A DNA stretch of 64,000 nt from the NCBI RefSeq assembly GCF_031987975.1, contig NZ_DALZYX010000006.1, positions 307,077 through 371,076 on the forward strand, given 5' to 3'. The DNA comes from Pseudescherichia sp031987975. GTDB lineage: Bacteria > Pseudomonadota > Gammaproteobacteria > Enterobacterales > Enterobacteriaceae. This document shows positions 43,805 to 53,530 of this stretch, one piece after another. Positions within the stretch are counted from its first letter, which is position 1, and the number at the start of each line of letters is the position of its first letter. The notes beneath the pieces are model-generated. The model was given only the letters and a program-made list of their open reading frames with translations, made no database searches and was not told the DNA's origin. The position numbers and the translations under genes are program-made.

Positions 43805-44047
43805 ATGGACGCTCGTTTCGTTCAGGCGCACAGAGAGGCTCGCTGGGCGCTCTGGCTAACTCTTTTCTACCTTGCCGCATGGTTAGTGGCTGCTTACTTA
43901 CCTGGTTCGGACAGCGGATTTACCGGCCTGCCGCACTGGTTTGAGATGGCCTGCCTGCTGATCCCTCTGCTATTTATTCTATTGTGTTGGGCAATGGTGA
44001 AGTTTATTTATCGCGACATCCCGCTGGAGGATGATGATGCAGCTTGA
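43805..44047 (+). CDS. yhdT: YhdT, small inner-membrane protein (DUF997)
   Basis: 80 residues, two TM helices ('WALWLTLFYLAAWLVAAYL' and 'ACLLIPLLFILLCWAMV') and the conserved tail 'KFIYRDIPLEDDDAA'. Always paired with panF; its 3' end overlaps panF by 11 bp. Likely an accessory subunit of the symporter (inference). Confidence 0.94.
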   Translation: MDARFVQAHREARWALWLTLFYLAAWLVAAYLPGSDSGFTGLPHWFEMACLLIPLLFILLCWAMVKFIYRDIPLEDDDAA

Positions 44048-45488
44048 AGTGATCCTGCCTCTGGTTGCCTACCTGCTGATGGTATTTGGCCTGTCGGTCT
44101 ATGCCATGCGCCAGCGCAGCACGGGAACGTTTCTGAACGAATACTTCCTCGGCAGCCGATCGATGGGCGGCCTGGTGCTGGCGATGACGCTGACCGCCAC
44201 CTATATCAGCGCCAGCTCGTTTATTGGCGGCCCAGGGGCAGCCTATAAATATGGCCTCGGCTGGGTGCTGCTGGCGATGATCCAGCTGCCAGCGGTCTGG
44301 CTGTCACTCGGTATTCTGGGCAAAAAATTTGCCATCCTGGCCCGGCGCTATAACGCGGTCACCCTGAACGATATGTTGTTTGCCCGTTACCGGAGCCGCC
44401 TGCTGGTATGGCTCGCGAGCCTCAGCCTGCTGGTGGCGTTTATCGGCGCAATGACGGTGCAGTTTATCGGCGGCGCAAGACTGCTGGAGACGGCGGCCGG
44501 TATTCCCTACGAGACCGGGCTGCTGATTTTTGGTATCAGCATCGCGCTCTATACGGCCTTTGGCGGCTTTCGCGCCAGCGTGCTCAACGACACCCTGCAG
44601 GGTATGGTGATGCTTATCGGCACCATCGTGCTGCTGATTGGCGTAGTGCATGCGGCAGGCGGCCTGGGTAACGCCGTGGAGACCCTGCGACATATCGATC
44701 CGCAGCTGGTTACGCCCCAGGGCGCTGACGATATTCTCTCCCCAACCTTTATGACCTCGTTCTGGGTGCTGGTCTGCTTTGGAGTGATTGGCCTGCCGCA
44801 CACGGCGGTGCGCTGTATCTCCTATAAGGACAGCAAGGCGGTGCACAGGGGCATTATCATCGGTACTATTGTGGTGGCAATCCTCATGCTCGGGATGCAC
44901 CTCGCGGGCGCGCTGGGTCGGGCAGTGATCCCCGATCTGACGGTGCCGGATCTGGTGATCCCGACCCTGATGGTCAAAGTGCTGCCGCCCTTTGCCGCCG
45001 GGATCTTCCTTGCCGCGCCGATGGCGGCGATCATGTCAACGATCAACGCGCAGCTGCTGCAAAGTTCCGCTACGATCATCAAAGATCTCTACCTGAACCT
45101 GCGTCCGGATCAGATCCACAACGAGCGTCGTCTGAAGCAGATGTCATCAGCAATTGCGCTGATTCTGGGAGCGCTGCTGCTGCTGGCGGCCTGGCGTCCG
45201 CCGGAGATGATCATCTGGCTGAACCTGCTGGCCTTTGGCGGGCTGGAGGCGGTCTTCCTGTGGCCGCTGGTGCTGGGGCTGTACTGGGAGCGGGCCAACG
45301 CTGCCGGAGCGCTGAGCGCAATGATTGTGGGCGGCGTACTGTACGCCCTATTAGCGACCTTTAATATTCAGTACCTCGGGTTCCACCCGATTGTACCGTC
45401 GCTGCTGTTAAGTTTGCTGGCGTTCGTGATAGGGAACCGCTTCGGTCACCCCGTCCCGGAAGCCAACGCTATTTCAATTGATAAATAA
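44037..45488 (+). CDS. panF: Sodium/pantothenate symporter PanF
   Basis: 483 residues from MQLEVILPLVAYLLM; two more Met codons upstream overlap yhdT and are not the family start. About 13 TM helices of the SSS (solute:sodium symporter) family, with 'TATYISASSFIGGPGAAYKYG' in the sodium-site region. Imports pantothenate for coenzyme A synthesis. Confidence 0.97.
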   Translation: MQLEVILPLVAYLLMVFGLSVYAMRQRSTGTFLNEYFLGSRSMGGLVLAMTLTATYISASSFIGGPGAAYKYGLGWVLLAMIQLPAVWLSLGILGKKFAILARRYNAVTLNDMLFARYRSRLLVWLASLSLLVAFIGAMTVQFIGGARLLETAAGIPYETGLLIFGISIALYTAFGGFRASVLNDTLQGMVMLIGTIVLLIGVVHAAGGLGNAVETLRHIDPQLVTPQGADDILSPTFMTSFWVLVCFGVIGLPHTAVRCISYKDSKAVHRGIIIGTIVVAILMLGMHLAGALGRAVIPDLTVPDLVIPTLMVKVLPPFAAGIFLAAPMAAIMSTINAQLLQSSATIIKDLYLNLRPDQIHNERRLKQMSSAIALILGALLLLAAWRPPEMIIWLNLLAFGGLEAVFLWPLVLGLYWERANAAGALSAMIVGGVLYALLATFNIQYLGFHPIVPSLLLSLLAFVIGNRFGHPVPEANAISIDK

Positions 45489-45499
45489 AGAGTTTTGCC

Positions 45500-46381
45500 A
45501 TGCCGTGGATCCAACTAAAACTGAATACGACCGGTGCCAATGCGGAAGAGCTGAGCGATGCCCTGCTGGAAGCAGGCGCGGTCTCCATCACCTTCCAGGA
45601 TACGCACGATACGCCGGTGTTTGAGCCGCTGCCGGGTGAGACCCGCCTGTGGGGCGATACCGACGTTATCGGCCTGTTTGACGCCGAAACAGATATGAAC
45701 GAGGTAGTGGCTATCCTTGAAGCGCATCCGCTGCTGGGGGCTGGCTTTGTGCATAAAATCGAGCAGCTGGAAGATAAGGACTGGGAGCGCGAGTGGATGG
45801 AGAACTTCCACCCGATGCGCTTTGGCGAGCGCCTGTGGATCTGCCCGAGCTGGCGCGAGGTGCCGGACGCTAACGCGGTTAACGTGATGCTCGACCCTGG
45901 GCTGGCATTTGGTACCGGCACGCACCCTACGACCTCGCTTTGCCTGCAATGGCTTGATGGCCTTGACCTGACAGGCAAGACGGTGATCGATTTTGGCTGT
46001 GGCTCCGGTATTCTGGCAATTGCCGCCCTGAAGCTGGGCGCAGCAAAGGCAATTGGTATTGATATCGATCCGCAGGCGATTCAGGCCAGCCGCGACAATG
46101 CCGAACGCAACGGTGTCTCCGATCGTCTGGAGCTGTATCTGCCCCAGGACCAGCCCGCAGAGATGCAGGCCGACGTGGTGGTGGCCAACATTCTGGCGGG
46201 TCCGCTGCGCGAGCTGGCGCCGCTAATTAGCGTTCTGCCGGTGAGCGGTGGTCTGTTAGGACTATCCGGTATTCTGGCCAGCCAGGCCGAGAGCGTGTGC
46301 GAAGCCTACGCCGACCGCTTTACTCTCGATCCGGTGGTGGAGAAAGAGGAGTGGTGCCGCATTACCGGGCAAAAACGGTAA
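45500..46381 (+). CDS. prmA: Ribosomal protein L11 methyltransferase PrmA
   Basis: 293 residues. N-terminal L11-recognition domain, then the SAM-binding motif 'VIDFGCGSGILAIAALKLG' and 'VVANILAGPLREL' (NxxA-type catalytic loop). Trimethylates L11 at several amino groups. 11 bp after panF. Confidence 0.98.
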   Translation: MPWIQLKLNTTGANAEELSDALLEAGAVSITFQDTHDTPVFEPLPGETRLWGDTDVIGLFDAETDMNEVVAILEAHPLLGAGFVHKIEQLEDKDWEREWMENFHPMRFGERLWICPSWREVPDANAVNVMLDPGLAFGTGTHPTTSLCLQWLDGLDLTGKTVIDFGCGSGILAIAALKLGAAKAIGIDIDPQAIQASRDNAERNGVSDRLELYLPQDQPAEMQADVVVANILAGPLRELAPLISVLPVSGGLLGLSGILASQAESVCEAYADRFTLDPVVEKEEWCRITGQKR

Positions 46382-46390
46382 TCTCTCCAG

Positions 46391-46416
46391 CGTGGCCTAC
46401 GGGCCACGTTTTTGTT
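46391..46416 (+). terminator. prmA terminator
   Basis: 7-bp stem CGTGGCC / GGCCACG with TACG loop, followed by TTTTTGTT, 9 bp after the stop. Confidence 0.88.
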
Positions 46417-46658
46417 GGGAAATTCGGCAAAGCGATGACGAGAAATGAGAGCACGATCGCATTCGAAAGTGCTTTTTTGCTTATAAAAACAGCGAATTAT
46501 CCCGTCAGGGCCGTCACGGATGCAATAAAAACGGATAACTTTCAGGAAAATATTAGCGGTTAAAAAAAGTGCGTTTTACGTTAAAATCATGATTCTTAAT
46601 GATATTTATTTCTTGCTCTCATGCTTGCATACAATTCCTTGATCTGCAACAGAGGATT

Positions 46659-46673
46659 GTTCAAAGTTTGGCC
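46659..46673 (+). promoter_or_regulatory. Fis-binding site II of the fis promoter
   Basis: GTTCAAAGTTTGGCC fits the degenerate Fis consensus at its key positions (G1, Y4, R5, Y11, R12, C15) and abuts the -35 box, the place of the main autorepression site in E. coli. Confidence 0.8.
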
Positions 46674-46702
46674 TTTCATCTCATGCAAAAAATGCGTAAT
46701 AT
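46674..46702 (+). promoter_or_regulatory. dusB-fis promoter
   Basis: -35 TTTCAT (46674-46679), 17-bp spacer, -10 TAATAT (46697-46702), then a GC-rich discriminator ACGCCGCC, matching the E. coli fis promoter, which starts with C and is controlled by ppGpp/DksA and CTP level. Confidence 0.85.
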
Positions 46703-46741
46703 ACGCCGCCTTGCAGTCACAGTATGGTCATTTCTTAACTC

Positions 46742-47710
46742 ATGCGAATCGGACATCACCAGCTCAGAAATCGCCTGATCGCAGCACCGATGGCAGGCAT
46801 CACCGACAGGCCATTCAGGACGCTGTGCTACGAGATGGGAGCGGGGTTAACCGTATCCGAGATGATGTCCTCTAACCCGGAAGTGTGGGCGAGCGACAAA
46901 TCACGTTTACGAATGGTGCACGTTGATGAGCCAGGGATCCGCACGGTGCAGATTGCCGGTAGCGTCCCTGAAGAGATGGCGGAAGCCGCACGTATCAACG
47001 TGGAAAGCGGTGCCCAGATTATTGATATCAATATGGGTTGCCCGGCGAAAAAGGTGAATCGCAAGCTGGCAGGTTCAGCTCTGCTACAGCACCCCGATTT
47101 GGTGAAGTCGATCCTGACGGCGGTGGTGGAAGCAGTGGAGGTTCCCGTCACGCTGAAGATTCGCACCGGCTGGTCGCCGGAGCACCGTAACTGTGTAGAA
47201 ATTGCCCAACTGGCTGAAGACTGTGGTATCCAGGCTCTGACCATTCATGGACGCACTCGCGCCTGTTTGTTCAACGGAGACGCGGAATACGACAGCATTC
47301 GGGCAGTTAAGCAGAAGGTTTCCATTCCGGTTATCGCGAATGGCGACATTACTGACCCGCTTAAAGCCAGAGCCGTGCTCGACTATACAGGGGCTGATGC
47401 CTTGATGATCGGTCGCGCGGCTCAGGGAAGACCCTGGATCTTTCGGGAAATCCAGCACTATCTGGACTCTGGGGAGCTGCTGCCCCCCCTGCCTCTGGCA
47501 GAGGTTAAGCGCTTACTTTGCGCACACGTTCGGGAACTGCACGACTTTTACGGTCAGGCAAAAGGGTACCGAATTGCGCGTAAACACGTCTCCTGGTATC
47601 TCCAGGAGCACGCTCCAGATGACCAGTTTCGGCGCACATTCAACGCCATTGAGGATGCCAGCGAACAGCTGGAGGCGTTGGAGGCATACTTCGAAAATTT
47701 TGCGTATTAG
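46742..47710 (+). CDS. dusB: tRNA-dihydrouridine synthase B
   Basis: 322 residues. FMN TIM-barrel starting 'LIAAPMAGITDRPFRTLCYE'; catalytic Cys in 'INMGCPAKKVNRKLAGSALL'; FMN/tRNA residues in 'LTIHGRTRA' and 'NGDITD'. Makes dihydrouridine in tRNA. First gene of dusB-fis; translated poorly in E. coli but needed for fis translation. Confidence 0.97.
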   Translation: MRIGHHQLRNRLIAAPMAGITDRPFRTLCYEMGAGLTVSEMMSSNPEVWASDKSRLRMVHVDEPGIRTVQIAGSVPEEMAEAARINVESGAQIIDINMGCPAKKVNRKLAGSALLQHPDLVKSILTAVVEAVEVPVTLKIRTGWSPEHRNCVEIAQLAEDCGIQALTIHGRTRACLFNGDAEYDSIRAVKQKVSIPVIANGDITDPLKARAVLDYTGADALMIGRAAQGRPWIFREIQHYLDSGELLPPLPLAEVKRLLCAHVRELHDFYGQAKGYRIARKHVSWYLQEHAPDDQFRRTFNAIEDASEQLEALEAYFENFAY

Positions 47711-47731
47711 AAATAAAGAGCTGACAGAACT

Positions 47732-48028
47732 ATGTTCGAACAACGCGTAAATTCTGACGTACTGACCGTTTCTACCGTTAACTCTCAGGACCAGGTAACT
47801 CAAAAACCCCTGCGTGATTCCGTGAAACAGGCACTGAAGAACTATTTTGCTCAACTGAACGGTCAGGATGTGAATGACCTGTATGAGCTGGTACTGGCTG
47901 AAGTTGAACAGCCCCTGTTGGACATGGTGATGCAATACACCCGCGGTAACCAGACCCGCGCTGCCCTGATGATGGGCATCAACCGTGGTACCCTGCGTAA
48001 GAAACTGAAAAAATACGGCATGAACTGA
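47732..48028 (+). CDS. fis: Nucleoid protein Fis
   Basis: 98 residues, apparently identical to E. coli Fis. N-terminal beta-hairpin arms (used with Hin/Gin) and the C-terminal helix-turn-helix '[20 protein letters not shown]'. Global DNA-bending protein that activates rRNA promoters, including the rrn operon at the right edge. 21 bp after dusB. Confidence 0.99.
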
Positions 48029-48052
48029 TCCTAATCAGTTAAGTGTTTGTTT

Positions 48053-48089
48053 AAAAAGGCGCTAACCGGCATGGGGAAGCGCCTTTTTT
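48053..48089 (+). terminator. fis terminator
   Basis: AAAAAGGCGC / GCGCCTTTTTT stem with a 16-base loop and T-run, 24 bp after the stop. Confidence 0.9.
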
Positions 48090-48266
48090 GTTACTGGCCT
48101 GCCCATTTTGTTTAATCGTGCAAATTTACGTCTATTCCTCCTCAAAAACAGGGGCTTAAATCCCTTCCACCGCCCTGCATTGGGTGCTAATGTCACTGCC
48201 CTTTATGCCCGCGCGCATAAAATTGTAGCGATCAATAACCTTAATTGTGAATGAGTTGGTGGCATC

Positions 48267-50333
48267 ATGCAGGTTGGCCAATACGACCAGATCCTCGTTG
48301 TAATTTCTTTTATCGTTGCCATCATGGCAGCCTATACCGCCCTGAATATGGCGGGCCGGGTATCGACTAATCCTGGCAGAGCCGGCTGGTTTTGGCTGAT
48401 GGGCGGCGGCCTTGCGCTGGGTATCGGCATCTGGGCCATGCATTTTATTGGGATGCTGGCGATGGAGCTGACCATGAGCATGAGCTACGATCCGCTGCTC
48501 ACCGGCCTGTCGATGTTGATTGCGGTAGGCTCTTCCCTGTTTGCCCTGTGGCTGGTCAGCACGCCTCAGCTGCGCCTGCAGCGTCTGCTGCCAGGCTCGC
48601 TGGTGATGGGCTGCGGCATTGCTGGAATGCACTACACCGGCATGGCGGCGCTAGAGGTATCACCGCCAATTCAGTGGGATATGCGCTGGGTTGCGCTCTC
48701 GCTGATCATCGCCCTTGGGGCGTCGCTGGCCGCGCTGTGGCTCACCTTCCGCCTGCGTCACGAGGCGGCGCTGGTGGCGCAAATGCGTGCCGGAGCAGCC
48801 ATCCTGATGGGTATCGCCATTGCCGGTATGCACTATACCGGCATGATGGCAGCTCAGTTTCCGATGCAGCATACGGTTATGCATCATGGCGTAGACGGTA
48901 ATTGGCTGGCGCTGCTGGTTAGCGTCGTCGCTCTCTCTATCCTCGGTATTACCCTGCTGGTCTCAATGCTGGACGCCCGGCTACAAGCGCGCACATCGCT
49001 GCTGGCCTCGTCGCTGGCGGAAGCTAACCGCGAGCTGGCCCAGCTGGCGCTGCACGATCCCCTCACCCGCCTGCCTAACCGTGTGTTGCTGGAGGATCGT
49101 CTCGATCAAGCAATAAATAAAGCCCGCCGTGAAGGCTCCTTTTTTGCCCTGATGTTTATGGATCTCGACGGGTTTAAAGCCGTCAACGATGCCTACGGCC
49201 ATGACGTTGGCGATCGCCTGCTCGTCGCCGTGACCGAACGTCTGCTCCAGCCGCTGAAGGGCCAGTATACGCTAGCACGCATTGGCGGCGACGAGTTTGT
49301 TTTGCTTGCCGAGGTTAGCGCCCCGGATGAAGCAGCCACGCTGGCGGATGCGCTGGTGCGTACCATCGACCAGCTGTTTACCCTCGAACGCTATGATCTG
49401 GTCGTGACCTTAAGCGTGGGTATTGCCCTCTACCCTCACGATGGCAAGAACGAACGCGAGCTAATGTTTAACGCCGATGCGGCGATGTACCATACCAAGC
49501 ATATGGGGCGTAACGGCTATCACTTCTTCCAGCCTTCAATGAATACGCTGGCACAGACCCAGCTTCTGCTGATGAGCGACCTGTGGCTAGCGCTGGAGCG
49601 CAATGAGCTACGCCTTTTTTACCAGCCCAAGTTTCAGGCTCCCGCTGGACCAATAGTCGGCTTTGAAGCGCTGCTGCGCTGGCAGCATGGGATCCAGGGC
49701 ATGCTGACGCCGGATCGGTTTCTGCCGCTGGCAGAAAAAACCGGCCTAATTATTCCCATTGGCAACTGGGTGATTGATGAGGCCTGTCGCCAGCTGAGCG
49801 AGTGGCGTCAGCAGGGACATAAGCACTGGACGGTGGCCGTTAACCTCTCAACCCTGCAGTTTGAGCAGCCGGGACTGGTGGAACATGTGATGGGTTGCCT
49901 GACGCGGCATCATGTTCCGCCTCAAAGTCTGATCCTTGAAGTGACCGAAACCACGGCCATGACCAATCCGGATGAGAGCGTGCGCGTACTGACGGAGCTG
50001 ACCGACGCCGGCGTTAAGGCTTCGATTGACGATTTCGGTACCGGCTACTCCAGCCTGCTCTACCTGAAACGCCTGCCAGCCTGTGAGCTGAAGATTGATC
50101 GGGCGTTTGTTAAGGAGCTGAGCCGTGACGGTGACGACGCCACTATCGTCTCCGCCATCGTGGCGCTGGCCAAGACGTTGAACCTTAGGGTCGTGGCGGA
50201 AGGCGTGGAGACGCAGGCCCAGCAGGAGTTCCTGACCGAGCTGGGCTGCAATACGCTGCAGGGCTACCTGCTGGGCAAACCTATTTCGGCCCAGGAAGCA
50301 ACCCAGCTGGGAGCCGAGACGAAGTCAGCGTAA
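48267..50333 (+). CDS. MHYT-GGDEF-EAL membrane c-di-GMP enzyme
   Basis: 688 residues. The N-terminal seven-helix MHYT sensor shows three motif copies ('MHFIGM', 'MHYTGM', 'MHYTGM'), proposed in the family to bind copper and sense a gas or redox signal. A GGDEF domain follows with an intact 'RIGGDEF' (340-344) and no RxxD inhibitory site before it. The EAL domain is also intact: Glu467-Ala-Leu in 'GFEALLRW', 'DDFGTGYSSLLYLKRLP', 'AEGVETQAQ'. Length and layout resemble Pseudomonas MucR. E. coli has yhdJ/yhdU here, so this is a locus swap. Both activities are possible; net direction unknown. Confidence 0.9.
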   Translation: MQVGQYDQILVVISFIVAIMAAYTALNMAGRVSTNPGRAGWFWLMGGGLALGIGIWAMHFIGMLAMELTMSMSYDPLLTGLSMLIAVGSSLFALWLVSTPQLRLQRLLPGSLVMGCGIAGMHYTGMAALEVSPPIQWDMRWVALSLIIALGASLAALWLTFRLRHEAALVAQMRAGAAILMGIAIAGMHYTGMMAAQFPMQHTVMHHGVDGNWLALLVSVVALSILGITLLVSMLDARLQARTSLLASSLAEANRELAQLALHDPLTRLPNRVLLEDRLDQAINKARREGSFFALMFMDLDGFKAVNDAYGHDVGDRLLVAVTERLLQPLKGQYTLARIGGDEFVLLAEVSAPDEAATLADALVRTIDQLFTLERYDLVVTLSVGIALYPHDGKNERELMFNADAAMYHTKHMGRNGYHFFQPSMNTLAQTQLLLMSDLWLALERNELRLFYQPKFQAPAGPIVGFEALLRWQHGIQGMLTPDRFLPLAEKTGLIIPIGNWVIDEACRQLSEWRQQGHKHWTVAVNLSTLQFEQPGLVEHVMGCLTRHHVPPQSLILEVTETTAMTNPDESVRVLTELTDAGVKASIDDFGTGYSSLLYLKRLPACELKIDRAFVKELSRDGDDATIVSAIVALAKTLNLRVVAEGVETQAQQEFLTELGCNTLQGYLLGKPISAQEATQLGAETKSA

Positions 50334-50334
50334 C

Positions 50335-50363
50335 GCCGGGTGGCGCTACGCTTACCCGGCCTA
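50335..50363. repeat. REP-type palindrome overlapping the acrF stop
   Basis: GCCGGGTGGCG-CTAC-GCTTACCCGGC then CTAC: the imperfect palindrome typical of enterobacterial REP units, between two convergent genes. Its last bases supply the stop codon of the acrF-like gene (50361-50363). Confidence 0.75.
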
Positions 50364-53300
50364 CAGCTCTTCCGAGACTATTGCGCGAGATACCTTGGCT
50401 TTTTTGGTAAAGAACTGCCGTACCACTACAAAGAATACGGGAACAAAGAAGATCGCCAGCAGCGTCGCGGAGAGCATCCCCCCCAGCACCCCGGTTCCCA
50501 CCGCGTTTTGCGCGCCGCTGCCCGCACCAGAGCTGATCACCAACGGCATGACGCCGAGGATAAAGGCCAGCGAGGTCATCAGTATCGGGCGCAGCCGCAT
50601 GCGCACCGCCTCAAGCGTTGCCTCTATTAACCCTTTCTCCTCTTTATCCATCAGATCTTTGGCGAACTCGACAATTAGAATGGCGTTCTTGGCCGAAAGC
50701 CCAATGGTGGTGAGCAGGCCAACCTGGAAGTAGACGTCGTTATTCATCCCCCGCGTTAAGGCTGCCAGCAGTGCACCAATAACGCCCAGCGGCACCACCA
50801 GCATGACCGAGAAAGGAATCGACCAGCTCTCATACAGCGCAGCCAGGCAGAGGAAGACTACGATCAGCGAAATAGCATACAGCGCCGGGGCCTGATTGCC
50901 TGAGAGACGCTCCTGGTAAGACATCCCGGTCCAGTCATAGCCGATACCGGAAGGCAGCCCGGAGGCCAGCTTCTCCATGAGCTGCATTGCATCGCCGGTA
51001 CTCTTGCCCGGCGCGGCCTCGCCTAAAATCTCCATAGAGGGAAGACCGTTATAGCGTTCCAGACGCGGTGAGCCATAGACCCAGTGTGAAGTGGTAAAGG
51101 CTGAGAACGGCGTCATTTCACCGTTGCTGCTGCGAACGTAGAGACTATTCACGTCCGTAGGCAGCATGCGGTATTGCGCGTCTGCCTGTACGTAGACCTT
51201 TTTCACCCGCCCGTGATCGATAAAGTCGTTTACGTAGGTGCCGCCTAATGCGGTAGAAATGGTCTGGTTGATATCCGAGAGATCGATCCCCAACGCCTGC
51301 GCCTTTTCGATATCCACTTCCAGCTTAAACTGTGGAGTATCTTCAAGGCCGTTTGGCCGTACGCGTACCACCTGGTCCGAATGCTTCTGCACCTCAGCCA
51401 GCAGCATATTGCGCGCGCTGGTCAGGGCTTCGTGCCCAAGGTTGGCCTGGTCAATTAGCTCAAAGTCAAAGCCCGTCGCCGTGCCCAGCTCGATAATCGC
51501 CGGCAGGTTAAACGGAAACACCAGACCGTCGCTGATTTTACTGAAGGCTTTGGTGGCTCGCTCAACGATGCCGCCGACGCCGTTCTCTTTACCCGGACGC
51601 TCTTCCCACGGCTTAAGGCTGATAAAGGCCATGCCGGAGTTCTGTCCCTGACCGCTAAAGCTGTAGCCGTTGACGGTCAGGACAGAGTCAACGTTGGCCT
51701 TCTCACTGTTAAGATAGTAGTCGGTGACCTTATCCAACACCTTCTGCGTCCGCGCCTGGGTCGCCCCGGCGGGCAGCTGTACCATGGTCATAAAGACCCC
51801 CTGATCTTCATCAGGCAGAAACGAGGTCGGCAGGCGCAAAAACAGCACCGCCATTCCGAGTACAATCAGTACGTAGACCAGAAGATAGCGCCCGGTACCG
51901 TTGATAATACCGGCAACGCTGTCAGTGTAATGGTGCGTACTGCGTTCAAACAGGCGGTTAAACCAGCCAAAGAAGCCTTTTTTCTCACCATGCGTATCGG
52001 GATCGAACGGCTTTAACAGCGTGGCGCAGAGGGCCGGGGTAAGGATAAGCGCTACCAGCACCGAGAGCGCCATCGCCGAGACGATGGTAATAGAGAACTG
52101 GCGATAGATGGCCCCGGTCGAACCGCCAAAGAAGGCCATTGGGATAAAGACCGCAGAAAGCACCATCGCAATCCCTACCAGCGCCCCTTGGATCTGCGAC
52201 ATCGACTTCTCCGTCGCCTCCTTCGGCGGCAGATGATCCTCTGCCATCACACGCTCGACGTTCTCTACCACCACGATAGCATCGTCCACCAGCAGGCCTA
52301 TTGCCAGCACCATACCGAACATGGTCAACGTGTTGATGGAGTAGCCAAACGCCGAAAGGATCGCAAAGGTGCCAAGCAGCACAACCGGCACGGCGATCGT
52401 TGGGATCAGCGTCGCCCGGAGATTTTGCAGGAACAGGTACATGACCAGGAAAACCAGAATAATGGCTTCAAACAGCGTTTTTACCACCTCATGGATAGAG
52501 ATCTTCACAAAGGGGGTAGTGTCGTAGGGATAGACCACCTTCATGCCCTGGGGAAAGAACGGCTCCAGCTCGCTGAGTTTGGCTTTGATAGCGCTGGCGG
52601 TATCCAGCGCATTGGCCCCGGTTGCCAGCTTGATACCAATCGCTGCGGCATCCTGGCCGTTAATTTTGGTTACCGTGTTGTAGTTCTCCCCGCCCAGCTC
52701 AATGCGGGCAACGTCTTTCAGCCGCACCTGCGAGCCGTCAGCGTTGACCTTCAGCGTGATGTTGCCAAACTCCACCGGATCCTTCAGCCGCGTCTGGGCA
52801 ATGATTGAAGCATTGAGCTGCTGGTTGGGTATCGACGGCGTACCGCCAAGCTGACCAGCGGCAATCTGGTCGTTCTGCACTTTGATCTGGTTAACTACAT
52901 CGACCGTCGTCAGATTGTATTTGTTAAGCAGATCGGCATTTAGCCAGATACGCATTGCATACTGAGCGCCGAACAGCTGCACGTCACCGACGCCGTTAGT
53001 GCGGCTAATCGGATCTTTAATATTAGACGCGACGTAGTCAGAGATATCATCCTGGTTCAGGCCCTTGTTCTCAGAGGTGAAGCCGACCACCATCAGGAAG
53101 CTGCTGCTGGACTTCTCAACGCTGATCCCCTGCTGCTGAACCTCCTGCGGCAGCAGCGGCATCGCCAGCTGCAGCTTGTTCTGTACCTGGACCTGAGCAA
53201 TGTCTGGATCCGTTCCGGATTTAAAGGTAAGCGTAACCGTCACGCTTCCTGCCGAGTCGCTGGTAGAGGACATATACATCAGGTTATCGATACCGTTCAT

Positions 53301-53504
53301 ATTCTGTTCAATAACCTGTGTGACCGTATCCTGCACCGTCTGGGCGTCAGCCCCAGGATAGGTAGCGCTAATGGCGATCGCCGGCGGCGCAATGGTCGGG
53401 TATTGCGCGACGGGCAGCTGTAAGATTGCCAGCGCCCCGGCAATCATCAAAATAATTGCCAGCACCCAGGCAAAAATCGGACGATCGATAAAAAACTTAG
53501 CCAT
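50361..53504 (-). CDS. acrF: RND multidrug efflux transporter AcrF-like
   Basis: 1047 residues, HAE1-type RND pump closely related to AcrB/AcrF. 12 TM helices with two large periplasmic loops; proton-relay Asp pair in TM4 'GLLVDDAIVVVENVERV' and Lys in TM10 'LSAKNAILIVEF'; periplasmic 'FDFELIDQANLGHEALTSAR'. Works with a periplasmic adaptor and TolC. It follows the adaptor gene by 26 bp, the acrE-acrF order of E. coli, and is the second of two RND genes in this locus. Confidence 0.93.
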   Translation of the reverse strand: MAKFFIDRPIFAWVLAIILMIAGALAILQLPVAQYPTIAPPAIAISATYPGADAQTVQDTVTQVIEQNMNGIDNLMYMSSTSDSAGSVTVTLTFKSGTDPDIAQVQVQNKLQLAMPLLPQEVQQQGISVEKSSSSFLMVVGFTSENKGLNQDDISDYVASNIKDPISRTNGVGDVQLFGAQYAMRIWLNADLLNKYNLTTVDVVNQIKVQNDQIAAGQLGGTPSIPNQQLNASIIAQTRLKDPVEFGNITLKVNADGSQVRLKDVARIELGGENYNTVTKINGQDAAAIGIKLATGANALDTASAIKAKLSELEPFFPQGMKVVYPYDTTPFVKISIHEVVKTLFEAIILVFLVMYLFLQNLRATLIPTIAVPVVLLGTFAILSAFGYSINTLTMFGMVLAIGLLVDDAIVVVENVERVMAEDHLPPKEATEKSMSQIQGALVGIAMVLSAVFIPMAFFGGSTGAIYRQFSITIVSAMALSVLVALILTPALCATLLKPFDPDTHGEKKGFFGWFNRLFERSTHHYTDSVAGIINGTGRYLLVYVLIVLGMAVLFLRLPTSFLPDEDQGVFMTMVQLPAGATQARTQKVLDKVTDYYLNSEKANVDSVLTVNGYSFSGQGQNSGMAFISLKPWEERPGKENGVGGIVERATKAFSKISDGLVFPFNLPAIIELGTATGFDFELIDQANLGHEALTSARNMLLAEVQKHSDQVVRVRPNGLEDTPQFKLEVDIEKAQALGIDLSDINQTISTALGGTYVNDFIDHGRVKKVYVQADAQYRMLPTDVNSLYVRSSNGEMTPFSAFTTSHWVYGSPRLERYNGLPSMEILGEAAPGKSTGDAMQLMEKLASGLPSGIGYDWTGMSYQERLSGNQAPALYAISLIVVFLCLAALYESWSIPFSVMLVVPLGVIGALLAALTRGMNNDVYFQVGLLTTIGLSAKNAILIVEFAKDLMDKEEKGLIEATLEAVRMRLRPILMTSLAFILGVMPLVISSGAGSGAQNAVGTGVLGGMLSATLLAIFFVPVFFVVVRQFFTKKAKVSRAIVSEEL

Positions 53505-53530
53505 CTTTTGCTCTCGTTGGGTTTATACGA

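Larger units (their letters stand above)
46417..46741. promoter_or_regulatory. dusB-fis regulatory region
   Basis: About 325 bp of AT-rich non-coding DNA. In E. coli this region binds Fis at several sites, giving autorepression of the growth-phase burst. One clear Fis site and the fis promoter are listed separately; other weaker Fis-like stretches (e.g. around 46557-46575) are possible. Confidence 0.75.
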
